From: Granulosicoccus sp947495035
GTDB lineage: Bacteria; Pseudomonadota; Gammaproteobacteria; Granulosicoccales; Granulosicoccaceae
Assembly: GCF_050589605.1 (NCBI RefSeq)
Contig: NZ_JBNGOO010000005.1
Direction: 5' to 3' (one strand)
Length of the DNA stretch: 64,000 nucleotides
A program made the translations under genes and the position numbers. The notes beneath the pieces were generated by a model. That model was not told the DNA's origin and ran no database searches. It was given only the letters and a program-made list of their open reading frames with translations. Of this stretch, positions 16,986-25,694 are shown piece by piece (positions within the stretch are counted from its first letter, which is position 1; each line of letters starts with the position of its first letter).

Positions 16986-18055
16986 GTACTCATGAACTTG
17001 CGGGCGTGGCAGCAGGCTCAGGCAAGGCACCATTGATCGATGGCCTGCAGTATGCCAACTGGTCCGAGAAGATCTTCCGGCAAATGCGCGAAGGCGGCGT
17101 TGATGCGGTGCATGTGACCATCACCTATCACGAGAACTTTCGTGAAACCGTACTGAACATCGAACGCTGGAATCGCTGGTTCGAGCAGTTTCCCGAACTC
17201 ATCATGCAAGGCCGAACGGCTGGTGACATCGCGTTGGCCCGTAAAACCGGGCGTACCGCCATCTTCTTCGGTTCGCAGAACCCCTCCTGCATGGAGGATG
17301 ACATCGGCCTGGTGGAAATCCTGCACACCCTCGGGCTGCGCTTCATGCAACTGACTTACAACAACCAGTCGCTGCTGGCCTCGGGGTGTTACGAGGCTGT
17401 CGACAGCGGCATCACTCGCATGGGGCGAGAGGTCATTGCCGAGATGAACCGGGTCGGCCTGGTCATTGACATGAGCCACTCCGGCGAGCGGTCCACACTC
17501 GAAGCCATCGAGTTGTCCGCCCGTCCTGTGGCGATCACTCATGCCAATCCGGCGAGTTGGCATGCGGCAGGTCGCAACAAATCGGATGCCGTATTGCAAG
17601 CATTGGCAAGCACTGGCGGCATGCTGGGATTTTCCCTCTACCCGCACCATTTGCAACACGGGAGTGCCTGCACCCTGCAAGGCTACTGCGACATGATCTG
17701 TCGCACGGCCGAACTGATGAGCCCGGACTGTATCGGCATCGGCAGCGATCTGTGTCAGGACCAGCCCGACAGTGTCGTCGAATGGATGCGCACGGGGCGC
17801 TGGACGAAATCCATCGACTTCGGCGAAGGCAGTGCCTCCGAGCCCGGCTTTCCGGACATGCCCGACTGGTTCTCTGACAACCGCCACTTCGGCCAGATAG
17901 CCAGTGGCCTGAAGAACGCCGGCATGAGCGATTCGGACATTGCGGGCGTCATGGGTGGCAACTGGCAACGATTCTATGCGGAGAGTTTTACCTCAACCGA
18001 GGGGTATCCGACCGAGCAAGGAATACCCGGGATTCAGCAACGACAGCAGCAATAG
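16982..18055 (+). CDS. M19 family (membrane dipeptidase-like) protein lacking the HxD motif
   Basis: 357 residues with the renal-dipeptidase TIM-barrel pattern. Metal histidines H166 (VIDMSHSG) and H187 (ITHANPA) are separated by 21 residues as in the family, and a late GIGSDLCQD carries the conserved aspartate. The N-terminal DGHxD motif is replaced by DGLQY (20-24), so one metal site is probably lost. Homologues sit in hydroxyproline and dimethylglycine catabolic loci. The GTG start overlaps the dehydrogenase stop. The C-terminal glutamine-rich tail and the stop codon fall inside a 9-bp tandem repeat. True peptidase activity is doubtful. Confidence 0.85.
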   Translation: MSTHELAGVAAGSGKAPLIDGLQYANWSEKIFRQMREGGVDAVHVTITYHENFRETVLNIERWNRWFEQFPELIMQGRTAGDIALARKTGRTAIFFGSQNPSCMEDDIGLVEILHTLGLRFMQLTYNNQSLLASGCYEAVDSGITRMGREVIAEMNRVGLVIDMSHSGERSTLEAIELSARPVAITHANPASWHAAGRNKSDAVLQALASTGGMLGFSLYPHHLQHGSACTLQGYCDMICRTAELMSPDCIGIGSDLCQDQPDSVVEWMRTGRWTKSIDFGEGSASEPGFPDMPDWFSDNRHFGQIASGLKNAGMSDSDIAGVMGGNWQRFYAESFTSTEGYPTEQGIPGIQQRQQQ

Positions 18056-18089
18056 CAGCAATAGCTGCAGTAGCAGCAATAGCGGCACC
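18045..18089 (+). repeat. Five 9-bp tandem repeat units across the dipeptidase stop codon
   Basis: Units read AGCAGCAAT, AGCAGCAAT, AGCTGCAGT, AGCAGCAAT, AGCGGCACC. The first boundary supplies the TAG stop of the dipeptidase-like gene (18053-18055). Because the unit is a multiple of three, copy changes would not shift the frame. Confidence 0.85.
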
Positions 18090-18169
18090 AGCAGAAAAAA
18101 TCCGATCTGCAGCCGGTGCGGCGGTAACGCGCCGCCTGATTGACCACTACCCTGGAGAGATCAACTCCC

Positions 18170-19753
18170 ATGAGCGAAACAAAGTCCACCCTTGTATCAG
18201 TTCCCGACAACAACAGAGACACAACCGTGGACGCTGCACAAAACGCACAGCCTCTGGACAAGACTCTGTTCGCCCTGACAGGCGGGTTCATCCTGTTGTT
18301 CTGCACTCTGGCTCTTGTCGATATCGACGCACTGTCAGCCGCGGTTGACTGGGGATTCGAATTCGCAGCCACCTGGTTCGGCCTGTACTGGCAACTGCTG
18401 TTGCTCGCTACGTTTCTCATGGGCATTTTCATCTGTTTCCTGCCAGGCAGCCGCACCGTTCTCGGCAATCTGGAACGGCCGGAATTCAGCTCGTTTCAAT
18501 GGGGCTCGATGATCATGTGCACTTTGCTGGCAGGTGGCGGTGTGTTCTGGGCCGCCGGCGAACCCATCGCACACTTTCTCTCCACTCCCCCGCTGTTCGG
18601 TGAACTCGGTAGCGACAATCTGGCGCGCACACGGATTGCCATGGCGCAATCCTTTCTGCACTGGGGGTTTCTGGCCTGGGCCATACTGGGCTCGCTCACC
18701 ACCCTCATGCTGATGCATTATCACTACGACAAGGGTTTGCCGCTGGCACCACGCACCTTGCTTTACCCGGTATTCGGCGAACGTGCGCTGCATGGCCCCA
18801 TTGCCATCTTCGCAGACGCGAGTTGCATTATCGCCGTCGTTGCGGGCACGGTCGGCCCCATCGGTTTTCTGGGGCTGCAGATGTCGTATGGCGTCAATGC
18901 GCTGTTTGGTATTCCCGATACCTTTGCGACTCAGGCGGTGATGATATTGACGCTGACAGCGGTCTTCACCCTCTCGGCCATTTCAGGCCTGTCCAGGGGC
19001 ATCCAGCTCCTGTCGAAGCTGAATGTCATCCTCGCCTTCCTGTTACTGGCGTTCATTCTGATTGCCGGCCCCACCGAATTCATTTTCAGCAGCTTCTTCG
19101 GCGGGCTGGGAACCTACTTCCAGCACTTCTTCGGCATGGCGCTGTATCGCGGTGATGCCGGCGTGTTTGGTGCACCCGGCTGGCTGGGTTGGTGGACAGT
19201 GTTCTTCTGGGGCTGGTTTCTGGGCTACGGACCACTCATGGCCATTTTCATCGCGCGCGTCAGTCGTGGACGCTCGATTCGCAGCATCATCATCACCCTG
19301 TCAGTGATTGCACCGTTGGTCACCCATTTCTGGTTCACCATCATCGGCGGCTCCGGCATTGCCTTCGAGCTGGCAACTCCGGGTGTCATCTCCGGTCCCT
19401 TCGAAGGATTCAACCTGCCTGCCGGCTTGCTGGCCATCACCCGCAACATGCCAGCGGGTTTCCTTCTGTCGCTGGCCTTTCTGGTGCTGACCATGTTCTT
19501 TGTTGCAACCACCAGCGACTCGATGAGTTATGTCATCGCCACGGCCATGTCGGGTGACAACCCATCAGTGGGACTACGCGCCTTCTGGGGCATTGCCATG
19601 GCAGTCATGGCCCTTATTCTGATATCCACGGGTGCAGGCGGCATCGGAAAACTGCAGAGTTTCATTGTGGTGACAGCCGTGCCCGTATCACTGGTACTGC
19701 TGCCCTCGCTGTGGGACGCACTACGCATTACACTGTCATTGAACAAGGGGTAA
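18170..19753 (+). CDS. BCCT family transporter (betaine/carnitine/choline type)
   Basis: 527-residue inner-membrane symporter with about twelve hydrophobic segments. Family signatures are GGGVFWAAGEPIAHF, the long GWFLGYGPLMAIFIARVSRG with following RSIR, and the ATTSDSMSYVIA segment near TM10. BCCT carriers import quaternary-ammonium solutes such as glycine betaine, carnitine, proline betaine or DMSP. The ATG at 18170 is preferred over the TTG at 18140, with GGAG about a dozen bases upstream. Placement beside catabolic genes rather than osmotic genes suggests a nutritional role. Confidence 0.93.
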   Translation: MSETKSTLVSVPDNNRDTTVDAAQNAQPLDKTLFALTGGFILLFCTLALVDIDALSAAVDWGFEFAATWFGLYWQLLLLATFLMGIFICFLPGSRTVLGNLERPEFSSFQWGSMIMCTLLAGGGVFWAAGEPIAHFLSTPPLFGELGSDNLARTRIAMAQSFLHWGFLAWAILGSLTTLMLMHYHYDKGLPLAPRTLLYPVFGERALHGPIAIFADASCIIAVVAGTVGPIGFLGLQMSYGVNALFGIPDTFATQAVMILTLTAVFTLSAISGLSRGIQLLSKLNVILAFLLLAFILIAGPTEFIFSSFFGGLGTYFQHFFGMALYRGDAGVFGAPGWLGWWTVFFWGWFLGYGPLMAIFIARVSRGRSIRSIIITLSVIAPLVTHFWFTIIGGSGIAFELATPGVISGPFEGFNLPAGLLAITRNMPAGFLLSLAFLVLTMFFVATTSDSMSYVIATAMSGDNPSVGLRAFWGIAMAVMALILISTGAGGIGKLQSFIVVTAVPVSLVLLPSLWDALRITLSLNKG

Positions 19754-19757
19754 TGAG

Positions 19758-21434
19758 ATGTCCGCATTCACGCCCGTCAATAGCGCCACGGAACCCGTAG
19801 CTCGACGCCTGCCCGAGCAGGTCATGCGACTGGATCGACTCGGCAGTGCTCACCCGACGCGTCTGTCCTTCCTGCGTATCCTGTTGCGCCGCATGCAGCA
19901 GGACGCCTGGCGTTTCGACAGACCGCTCTGGCAGGTGGACGCCACCGGTGTCGGAGTCGGCGTCTATCGGGCCATCGGTCCAGACCGAAGCTACTCCCTG
20001 ATTGCCTTTGCCCACGACTTGCCAGACGACATGCGGTCTGACCGAGTCATCGCTACGGCCTGGGATGCAACCTTCACCTTGTTCGACGGCGAGCCCTCAT
20101 CGGCCGATATAGAACGCCTGTCCCGCAACGTGCCCTTGCAGGAGGCAGGTCGAATAAGCGCCAGAGAACTGTCTCTCAGTCGCGCCAATCGTTCGGTGAG
20201 ACTGTTCGAACATGTGGTGGAGTGTCTGTCTCAGGGGCAACAACCGGATGTGGCGCAGATCGATGCCGTGGGCTATCTGATGCGCACCACCGCTGTCTAT
20301 GGTTCCGGAAAATTCGGTGCCGCCGATCGTCGGGACCTGTGTGATCGAGCCGAATTCACCGAGCCGTTTCAGGTGGAGATGCTGTCGGTCTGGTTGACAC
20401 GACAGTTCGTGGTCGATATCGCAGAACACCTTGCAGCTTCCCGCGGTGGCCAGCAGGCCGTCAGGCTTGACCCCGGGCTGCGTCATCGCCTCGGTGTGGG
20501 CAATTCCACTGGTCTCGGTATGGCACCTTTCATCGTGCGTCATCCGGTTCTGTTGCACAACTGGATGGTCGTTCGCGAAGAGGCTCTTTCGCGCGTTCGC
20601 TCCTGCGAGACAGTGGATTCGAACACCGTGGCTGCGCTGCGTGACGCACTCGAACAGGCACGTGCCAATGCCCGCAGCTGGCATTCGGAACATCCTGTGC
20701 AGGTTCCGAGACTGGCGGCCTTGCGAACCGACCTGGACAAGCTGGCGGAGCATCTTGAGAGCGTCGATTTCAAGGTATTCAGACCGTGGAACGTACTTTG
20801 GCAGTGGGGCGAACAAGCCTTGTCACTCGAAGGTCAGGAAGCCTTGCTGTCGATCCTGCTGGAACCGCACGGGCATCTGGTCGACGGCCTGTCTGCCTGT
20901 CTGAGCGCCGATGAATCGGTCGCCTTTCGTCTCGATGGTGCGATGAGTGTTGCCAGACTGCGCGCACTGTTGGAGACGGTCTACAACTGGGCCCTCGACA
21001 TCGATTTCGACGACCCGAAAAACAGCGCACGATTCTGGTACGTCTCCGAAGAGAAACTCGAACCACGGCTGGGAGATCGTGCCAGGGAGGAAGGTGCCGA
21101 ACTTGAACAACCGCTTTGCGTGGCACGCCTGGCCAAGGCACTACACGTTGCGCTGCAGCCATGGAGCGAGGAGACCCCGGTCGCCGATTTCCTGCTGCGA
21201 CACCCCGAGCATCGCTTCATGGTTCGCCGTGCGCAACTGGGGGCCCGCTTTCCATACGCCGAAGTTCGCGACAACCTGATTGCAGAAGATATTCTGCCGA
21301 TCGATCTGATGCGCTGCAAATTGGCATTCTTCGGCGCCAGCCATTTTGATCCGCGCTCGGACCGCTGGGTGCGCATCAGCCTGTTCAAAGGCGCCCCCTA
21401 CCCTGATGAATTGAACTCGGAGCCCCGCACATGA
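19758..21434 (+). CDS. Uncharacterised 558-residue protein
   Basis: I do not recognise a named domain. The protein looks soluble, with no signal peptide or membrane helix, and is rich in charged helices. A conserved-looking block GNSTGLGMAPFIVRHPVLL lies near 254-272, followed by helical stretches and a C-terminal region with RFWYVSEEKLEPR. It starts four bases after the BCCT stop with a short GGGGTAATG context and its last codons overlap the next gene, so it is coupled to the DUF3726-like protein. An enzyme subunit working on the imported compound is a guess. Confidence 0.75.
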   Translation: MSAFTPVNSATEPVARRLPEQVMRLDRLGSAHPTRLSFLRILLRRMQQDAWRFDRPLWQVDATGVGVGVYRAIGPDRSYSLIAFAHDLPDDMRSDRVIATAWDATFTLFDGEPSSADIERLSRNVPLQEAGRISARELSLSRANRSVRLFEHVVECLSQGQQPDVAQIDAVGYLMRTTAVYGSGKFGAADRRDLCDRAEFTEPFQVEMLSVWLTRQFVVDIAEHLAASRGGQQAVRLDPGLRHRLGVGNSTGLGMAPFIVRHPVLLHNWMVVREEALSRVRSCETVDSNTVAALRDALEQARANARSWHSEHPVQVPRLAALRTDLDKLAEHLESVDFKVFRPWNVLWQWGEQALSLEGQEALLSILLEPHGHLVDGLSACLSADESVAFRLDGAMSVARLRALLETVYNWALDIDFDDPKNSARFWYVSEEKLEPRLGDRAREEGAELEQPLCVARLAKALHVALQPWSEETPVADFLLRHPEHRFMVRRAQLGARFPYAEVRDNLIAEDILPIDLMRCKLAFFGASHFDPRSDRWVRISLFKGAPYPDELNSEPRT

Positions 21435-22168
21435 ACAGCAGTGTGAATGATCCTGCGCGCAGCGGGCCGCCATTGATCGTACCTCCCGGTACCACGCTCC
21501 GACTTTCTCGCAACGAAGTCGAGTCGATTTGTACCAAGGCAGCGCGAGGTGCAGGCATGAGCTGGGGGCTCGCCGAGGAGGCCGGCTATGCCGCCGGCTG
21601 GCTGCTGGCCAATGGCCACGATGGTGCCAGCATGCTGGCTCGACACTTGCGCAACGCACAGGGCAAATCCTGGTCGGATATCTGCCCTGTCGTCGAAGCA
21701 GGTGCGTGGCTTGCATTATCAAACAATCAGACACTGTGTCCGATCGCGCTGGGTGCCACCCTGAGCGATCATTTCTGTGTCGATGACACACTCTTCGATG
21801 GCGCTGGACTACGTGTCGGGGAGGTCAGCTCTCCGGCTCTGGTACTACCCTTCCTGGCCATGGCAGTGGCTGCGCGCCAACAAGGCATCAGTGTGCGCCT
21901 GCATGATGACGTACTGCGTATGGATGTCAGCGGAACCGTTACGGGAAATCTGTCGACTCTGCTCCAGGCAGAGCAGGCAACACTGATCATCGCACTGGAT
22001 GCAAGGCCGGCAATCGAGGGGGCCGCGCAACCGTCTTCCGCGGCGGAGCCCGCCCCCGTTGCAGCAGACGCTCTGGCATTCCTCCATGAACTCTCTCTGC
22101 GCACAACGGTACCCGCTTCTGCCGCGTCCAGAGCCAATGCGGGCGCAGCGGGAGGCGACAACGACTGA
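21431..22168 (+). CDS. DUF3726-like protein
   Basis: 245 residues. The N-terminal block (LSRNEVESICTKAARGAG then MSWGLAEEAGYAAGWL, residues ~25-60) matches my memory of DUF3726 proteins. The rest is alanine-rich with a hydrophobic middle (VLPFLAMAVAARQQGI) and a low-complexity C-terminus. The ATG overlaps the preceding stop by four bases. The GAGMSWGLAEEAG block resembles a catalytic or ligand-binding loop, but no function is known. It always needs its neighbours for interpretation: dehydrogenase, dipeptidase-like protein, BCCT carrier and the 558-residue partner. Confidence 0.7.
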   Translation: MNSSVNDPARSGPPLIVPPGTTLRLSRNEVESICTKAARGAGMSWGLAEEAGYAAGWLLANGHDGASMLARHLRNAQGKSWSDICPVVEAGAWLALSNNQTLCPIALGATLSDHFCVDDTLFDGAGLRVGEVSSPALVLPFLAMAVAARQQGISVRLHDDVLRMDVSGTVTGNLSTLLQAEQATLIIALDARPAIEGAAQPSSAAEPAPVAADALAFLHELSLRTTVPASAASRANAGAAGGDND

Positions 22169-22191
22169 TTCCCTGCCGCGTCAGGAAACGC

Positions 22192-22542
22192 TCAGCTCAC
22201 CATCGGCTGCGCCCTGACCCAGATCGCCAGCAGCAATCCGGCCGAGAACAACCAGATGAGCGTTGCCAGCAACAAGGTAATGACCAGGGAAAAGCGATAA
22301 CTCAACTGATAGACGGCCAGCAGATAAGCCGCATAGGGAAAGAGCGAGAACAGTCCGAACAATGCTGTTACGCGCAGGTCGGCCATGGAACGCTCGGTAC
22401 CCACGATGTAATGGGCAATCAGTGCAAAACTGGGAAACAGCGGTACCAGCCCTGCAATGAAGAAACTCTTGCTTTTCGACAACAGGGCGATCAGCAGGAC
22501 TGCTGCTGCACCAATGAGAGACTTCAGGAACAGCGAGGTCAT
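22192..22542 (-). CDS. glpM: GlpM family membrane protein
   Basis: 116-residue inner-membrane protein with four predicted helices. The N-terminal run KSLIGAAAVLLIALLSKSKS followed by FFIAGLVPLFPSFALIAHYI and a VGTERSMADLR loop closely follows Pseudomonas-type GlpM, a small protein first described near glycerol genes and linked to alginate production. The ATG at 22542 removes an unrelated N-terminal extension that overlaps the upstream regulator frame. It lies 32 bases downstream of the MocR gene stop on the same strand. Symbol given by family resemblance. Confidence 0.85.
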   Translation of the reverse strand: MTSLFLKSLIGAAAVLLIALLSKSKSFFIAGLVPLFPSFALIAHYIVGTERSMADLRVTALFGLFSLFPYAAYLLAVYQLSYRFSLVITLLLATLIWLFSAGLLLAIWVRAQPMVS

Positions 22543-22574
22543 GATCTTGTGGTTTCCGTAACGCCGGGGGAATA

Positions 22575-24047
22575 TCAATGCGCCGCTCTTGATACCGACG
22601 CCAGGGCTTTTACCAGGCACTGGGAGGTCGCCGGTATCGCCAGAGTATCCACGTTGCCGAGCCCGATGACAATAGCCTTGCAACGAGTGGGACGAGCAAG
22701 CTGCCAGTCCAGATGCTCCAGTGGTTGCGCACCGATTCCCGCTTCTGTGAATGCGGCCTGCAGGGCAGTCAGAGACACACTGTCTTTCAGCTGCAGCACC
22801 AGGCTCAGACTGCCTGACACCTCGTCGATCGGCTCGAACAGATCGCAATCCTGCAATGCGCTGATCAGGGCCTGGCGTCGCTGCCCATAGATATGCCGTG
22901 CCTGCCGCAGATGTCGACCGATCGAACCATTGTCCAGCAGTTCGGTGACGACCGCCTGAGCAATCGTGTTGCAGCCTCCCCCGATGACGCGCAGACAGCG
23001 TTCCGCCTGTTCAACGGCATGCTGTGGCAGCACCAGCCAGCCAACTCGCATGGCCGGGAACAGTAGCTTGGAAAACGTGCCGGCGTGCAGGACTCTGGCA
23101 CCGGCGGCATCCGCAGCCAGTGCGGGGCGCGGCTGGGTATCATCCCTGAATTCACTGTCGTAGTCGTCTTCGAACACGATGCAACCCTGTTCCCGAGACA
23201 ACTGCAGCAAGGCGGCGCGGCGCCCGGTTGCCAGCGGTACGCCAGTCGGATACTGAAAGCATGGCGTCACGTAGATCAGACGAGGCAGCATCGTGTCCGT
23301 CGGTGGCATCACCAGTCCCTCGGCATCCACACGGCAGGGTGTCACCGACAAGCCGGACTGCCGGAAGGCATCCACAGCCCCCAGATAGCCCGGACATTCC
23401 ACCCAGGCCGAATCACCGGGATCGGCATAAAGGTGTGCGGCAAGAGCCAGGCTCTGGCGAGTTCCCGAGGTGATCACGATCTGTTCGGCATCCACCGACA
23501 ACGAACGGTAATTGGCCAGATATCGAGCGATGGCCTCGCGGGTTTCAGGCAGACCCGAGTTGCGGTAGCCCAGTTTGCCGGCCACTCTGTCAACCGCCCT
23601 GGATTGCGCCTTGCGCCAGACTGCATGCGGAAACAGGCGCGTATCAGGCTCTCCCGGTGACAAGGCACTGCCGGTGGAAGACACGACTCGATTCCCGGCA
23701 GCGCGATCCGAATGCGGCCACGGCAAGCCGCTTTCATCTCGACGGCTACCGAGTCTTCTGGCCACTCGTGTACCGCGGCGACCATCGGTCTTGAGCATGC
23801 CCTCCGAAGTCAATTGCTCATAGACACCTATGACCGTGTTCCTCCCCAGATCCAGTTGCGCGGCCAGATCGCGACTGGAAGGCAAACGACTGTCGAACGG
23901 CATTTGCCCGCCCTCAATGACACCGTACAGGTTCAGATACAACTGCCGGAGCTTGGGCAGCGGGCTCGATTCTCGAATGCGTAGCGATTCCAGCAGCTCT
24001 GCGGAAATGGCCGGTGCAGCCACCGTCACCCGTCGAGAATTCTTCAT
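22575..24047 (-). CDS. MocR/GabR-type regulator (GntR helix-turn-helix fused to aminotransferase fold)
   Basis: 490 residues. The N-terminal winged helix spans about 28-95 (SSRDLAAQLDLGRNTVIGVY), followed by a fold-type-I aminotransferase domain. PLP-binding residues are visible: D295 region (FEDDYDSEFR), lysine K327 (HAGTFSKLLFP) and the QYPTGVPL loop, although the usual histidine before QYPTG is phenylalanine here. MocR proteins use PLP as cofactor or effector and act on divergent vitamin B6 or amino-compound genes. The divergent neighbour is a PNPOx-fold protein, and paired direct repeats lie between them. Confidence 0.93.
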   Translation of the reverse strand: MKNSRRVTVAAPAISAELLESLRIRESSPLPKLRQLYLNLYGVIEGGQMPFDSRLPSSRDLAAQLDLGRNTVIGVYEQLTSEGMLKTDGRRGTRVARRLGSRRDESGLPWPHSDRAAGNRVVSSTGSALSPGEPDTRLFPHAVWRKAQSRAVDRVAGKLGYRNSGLPETREAIARYLANYRSLSVDAEQIVITSGTRQSLALAAHLYADPGDSAWVECPGYLGAVDAFRQSGLSVTPCRVDAEGLVMPPTDTMLPRLIYVTPCFQYPTGVPLATGRRAALLQLSREQGCIVFEDDYDSEFRDDTQPRPALAADAAGARVLHAGTFSKLLFPAMRVGWLVLPQHAVEQAERCLRVIGGGCNTIAQAVVTELLDNGSIGRHLRQARHIYGQRRQALISALQDCDLFEPIDEVSGSLSLVLQLKDSVSLTALQAAFTEAGIGAQPLEHLDWQLARPTRCKAIVIGLGNVDTLAIPATSQCLVKALASVSRAAH

Positions 24048-24076
24048 CGCATTTTTGGCTCCTTCAACAGACCCAT

Positions 24077-24105
24077 ATTGTATCTGTCAGAAGGAACCAT
24101 TGTAT
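24077..24105. promoter_or_regulatory. Direct-repeat operator candidate for the MocR regulator
   Basis: ATTGTAT occurs at 24077-24083 and 24099-24105, 22 bases apart, about two helical turns. MocR-type dimers typically recognise direct repeats in divergent promoters. The repeats lie centrally in the 97-base gap between the regulator and the PNPOx-like gene. Confidence 0.6.
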
Positions 24106-24144
24106 GAGAATCTGTGACCAGTCCATGCAGATGAAACCGGAACA

Positions 24145-24819
24145 ATGAGCAGCAGGATAGAAGCAGGCACACCACCACCCCCACGAGGCGACAAGCGACT
24201 GGTACGGCAGTCTGCCAACCGCGCAAGCTACGAACGGGAGGATCTGTACCACGTGCTCGACGCCTGCCCCATCGGTCACGTGAGCTTTGTGCATGAGGGC
24301 TGGCCTCAGTCGGTACCCACCGCCATTGCCAGAATCGAAGATCATCTGTACTTGCATGGCCATCCCAAGAGCCGACTCTATCTGGCCCTGTCCAGAAGGG
24401 AGCGAGTCTGTGTGTCTGCCTGTCGGGTGGATGGACTGGTGAAGGCGCGCTCGGCGTTTCACTGTTCGATGAATTATCGAAGTGCGGTGGTCTTCGGTGC
24501 CGGAGAGCTCGTTGCTGCCGAGCAGAAGGCCGCTTTGCTGGACCGATTTACCGAGCGCCTGATTCCGGGAAGTCTGGACGATTATCGGCCTTACCTTGCC
24601 AAGGAATTGAAGGGCACGGCACTGATCCGCCTGGCCCTGGATGAATACTCGGTGAAGATTCGTACCGGAGACCCCATCGACGATGCTGAGGATCTCGACC
24701 TGCCCCACTGGGCCGGGGTCATTCCCATCGAGTCGACTTACGGCACACCCCGGCCGTCGGCCAATCTGAACACCGCGGTGAACCTGCCTGACACCTTGCT
24801 GGCAGGCGTCGACCCGTAG
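24145..24819 (+). CDS. Pyridoxamine 5'-phosphate oxidase family (flavin-binding split-barrel) protein
   Basis: 224 residues of the flavin-nucleotide-binding/PNPOx-like split-barrel family. Typical elements are LYHVLDACPIGHVSFV, a LYLHGHPKSRLYLALS strand-helix, VSACRVDGLVKARSAFHCSM with NYRSAVVFG, and the late KIRTGDP and DLPHWAGVIP segments. It probably binds FMN, F420-like flavin or haem; catalysis is untested. The divergent MocR neighbour suggests a PLP- or amine-responsive role. It ends before a strong bidirectional hairpin. Confidence 0.88.
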   Translation: MSSRIEAGTPPPPRGDKRLVRQSANRASYEREDLYHVLDACPIGHVSFVHEGWPQSVPTAIARIEDHLYLHGHPKSRLYLALSRRERVCVSACRVDGLVKARSAFHCSMNYRSAVVFGAGELVAAEQKAALLDRFTERLIPGSLDDYRPYLAKELKGTALIRLALDEYSVKIRTGDPIDDAEDLDLPHWAGVIPIESTYGTPRPSANLNTAVNLPDTLLAGVDP

Positions 24820-24828
24820 AGGCAGAAC

Positions 24829-24861
24829 GGCGGCGAACCTTGCGTGGCATGGTTCGCCGCC
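24829..24861. terminator. Bidirectional hairpin terminator
   Basis: A perfect 11-bp inverted repeat, GGCGGCGAACC and GGTTCGCCGCC, with an 11-base loop lies between the convergent PNPOx-like and SDR genes. No long T-run is attached. Confidence 0.7.
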
Positions 24862-24898
24862 TCATCAGCCTCTTGCTACTGGCGTGGCGGTGAGGACA

Positions 24899-25636
24899 TC
24901 AGTAGGTTGCACGACCACCGGACAGATCGAAGACGCCTGCTGTCGTGAAGCTGTTTTCCTTCGAGCACAACCAGACGATCATGGCCGCGGCTTCATGCAG
25001 TTCCAGGAAACGACCGCGTGGGATCTTCGACAGCATGTAGTCGATGTGTTCCTGCGCCATCTGATCGAAAATGCGGGTGCGCGCGGCTGCCGGCGTCACG
25101 CAATTCACGGCAATATCCATGTCTGCCAGTTCCTTGCCCAGTGACTTGGTCAGTCCGATGACGGCCGCCTTGGACGCCGAATAGGCCGATGCATTGGGAT
25201 TGCCTTCCTTGCCAGCCACCGAAGCCACATTGACGATTCGACCGTAGCCGTTTTCACGCATCAGTGGCACAACAGCACGATTGACGTGAAAGGTTCCCAT
25301 CAGATTGACGTTCACGATCTGCTGGAATTCCTCTACCGAATAGTCGGCCAGGGGACCGTTGCTGCCCGCAATACCGGCGGAATTGACCATGATATCGACT
25401 CGGCCGTAGGCCTCGCGCGTCGTGGCCATGGCCTTCTCCACGCTGCTCCAGTCAGCCACGTTGGCCGCTACGGCTATGGCGCCTCCGCCGATGCGATCGG
25501 CCGTTTCCTGTGCCAGTGCCTCATCCATGTCCCACAGGGCAACTCGCACACCCGATTTTGCCAATTGCTCGGCCACCGCTCCACCGATGCCTTGCGCACC
25601 ACCGGTGATGACGGCTGTCTGATCCTTGAAAGTCAT
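24899..25636 (-). CDS. Short-chain dehydrogenase/reductase (FabG-like, NAD-preferring)
   Basis: 245-residue Rossmann enzyme. Cofactor glycines are in TGGAQGIGGA (11-20), D36 (ALWDMD) suggests NAD preference, and the catalytic set is S139, Y152 and K156 (SAYSASKAA). The C-terminal GRATY ending is one I associate with sugar-acid SDRs such as 2-keto-3-deoxy-L-fuconate dehydrogenase homologues, so it could supply the missing oxidation step of the dehydratase/FAH operon at 4111-7891. That link is inference. It is transcribed alone; an 18-bp near-palindrome lies about 60 bases upstream. Confidence 0.88.
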   Translation of the reverse strand: MTFKDQTAVITGGAQGIGGAVAEQLAKSGVRVALWDMDEALAQETADRIGGGAIAVAANVADWSSVEKAMATTREAYGRVDIMVNSAGIAGSNGPLADYSVEEFQQIVNVNLMGTFHVNRAVVPLMRENGYGRIVNVASVAGKEGNPNASAYSASKAAVIGLTKSLGKELADMDIAVNCVTPAAARTRIFDQMAQEHIDYMLSKIPRGRFLELHEAAAMIVWLCSKENSFTTAGVFDLSGGRATY

Positions 25637-25694
25637 GAAGATTGATCCCTGTGTCGTTGAATGGAAAAAAGCATCGTGTTGTCCGTAATCAGCG

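Noticed and set aside
18045..18089. Short repeats considered as CRISPR-like
   Set aside because: Units are 9 bp and contiguous with no spacers; no cas gene is present.
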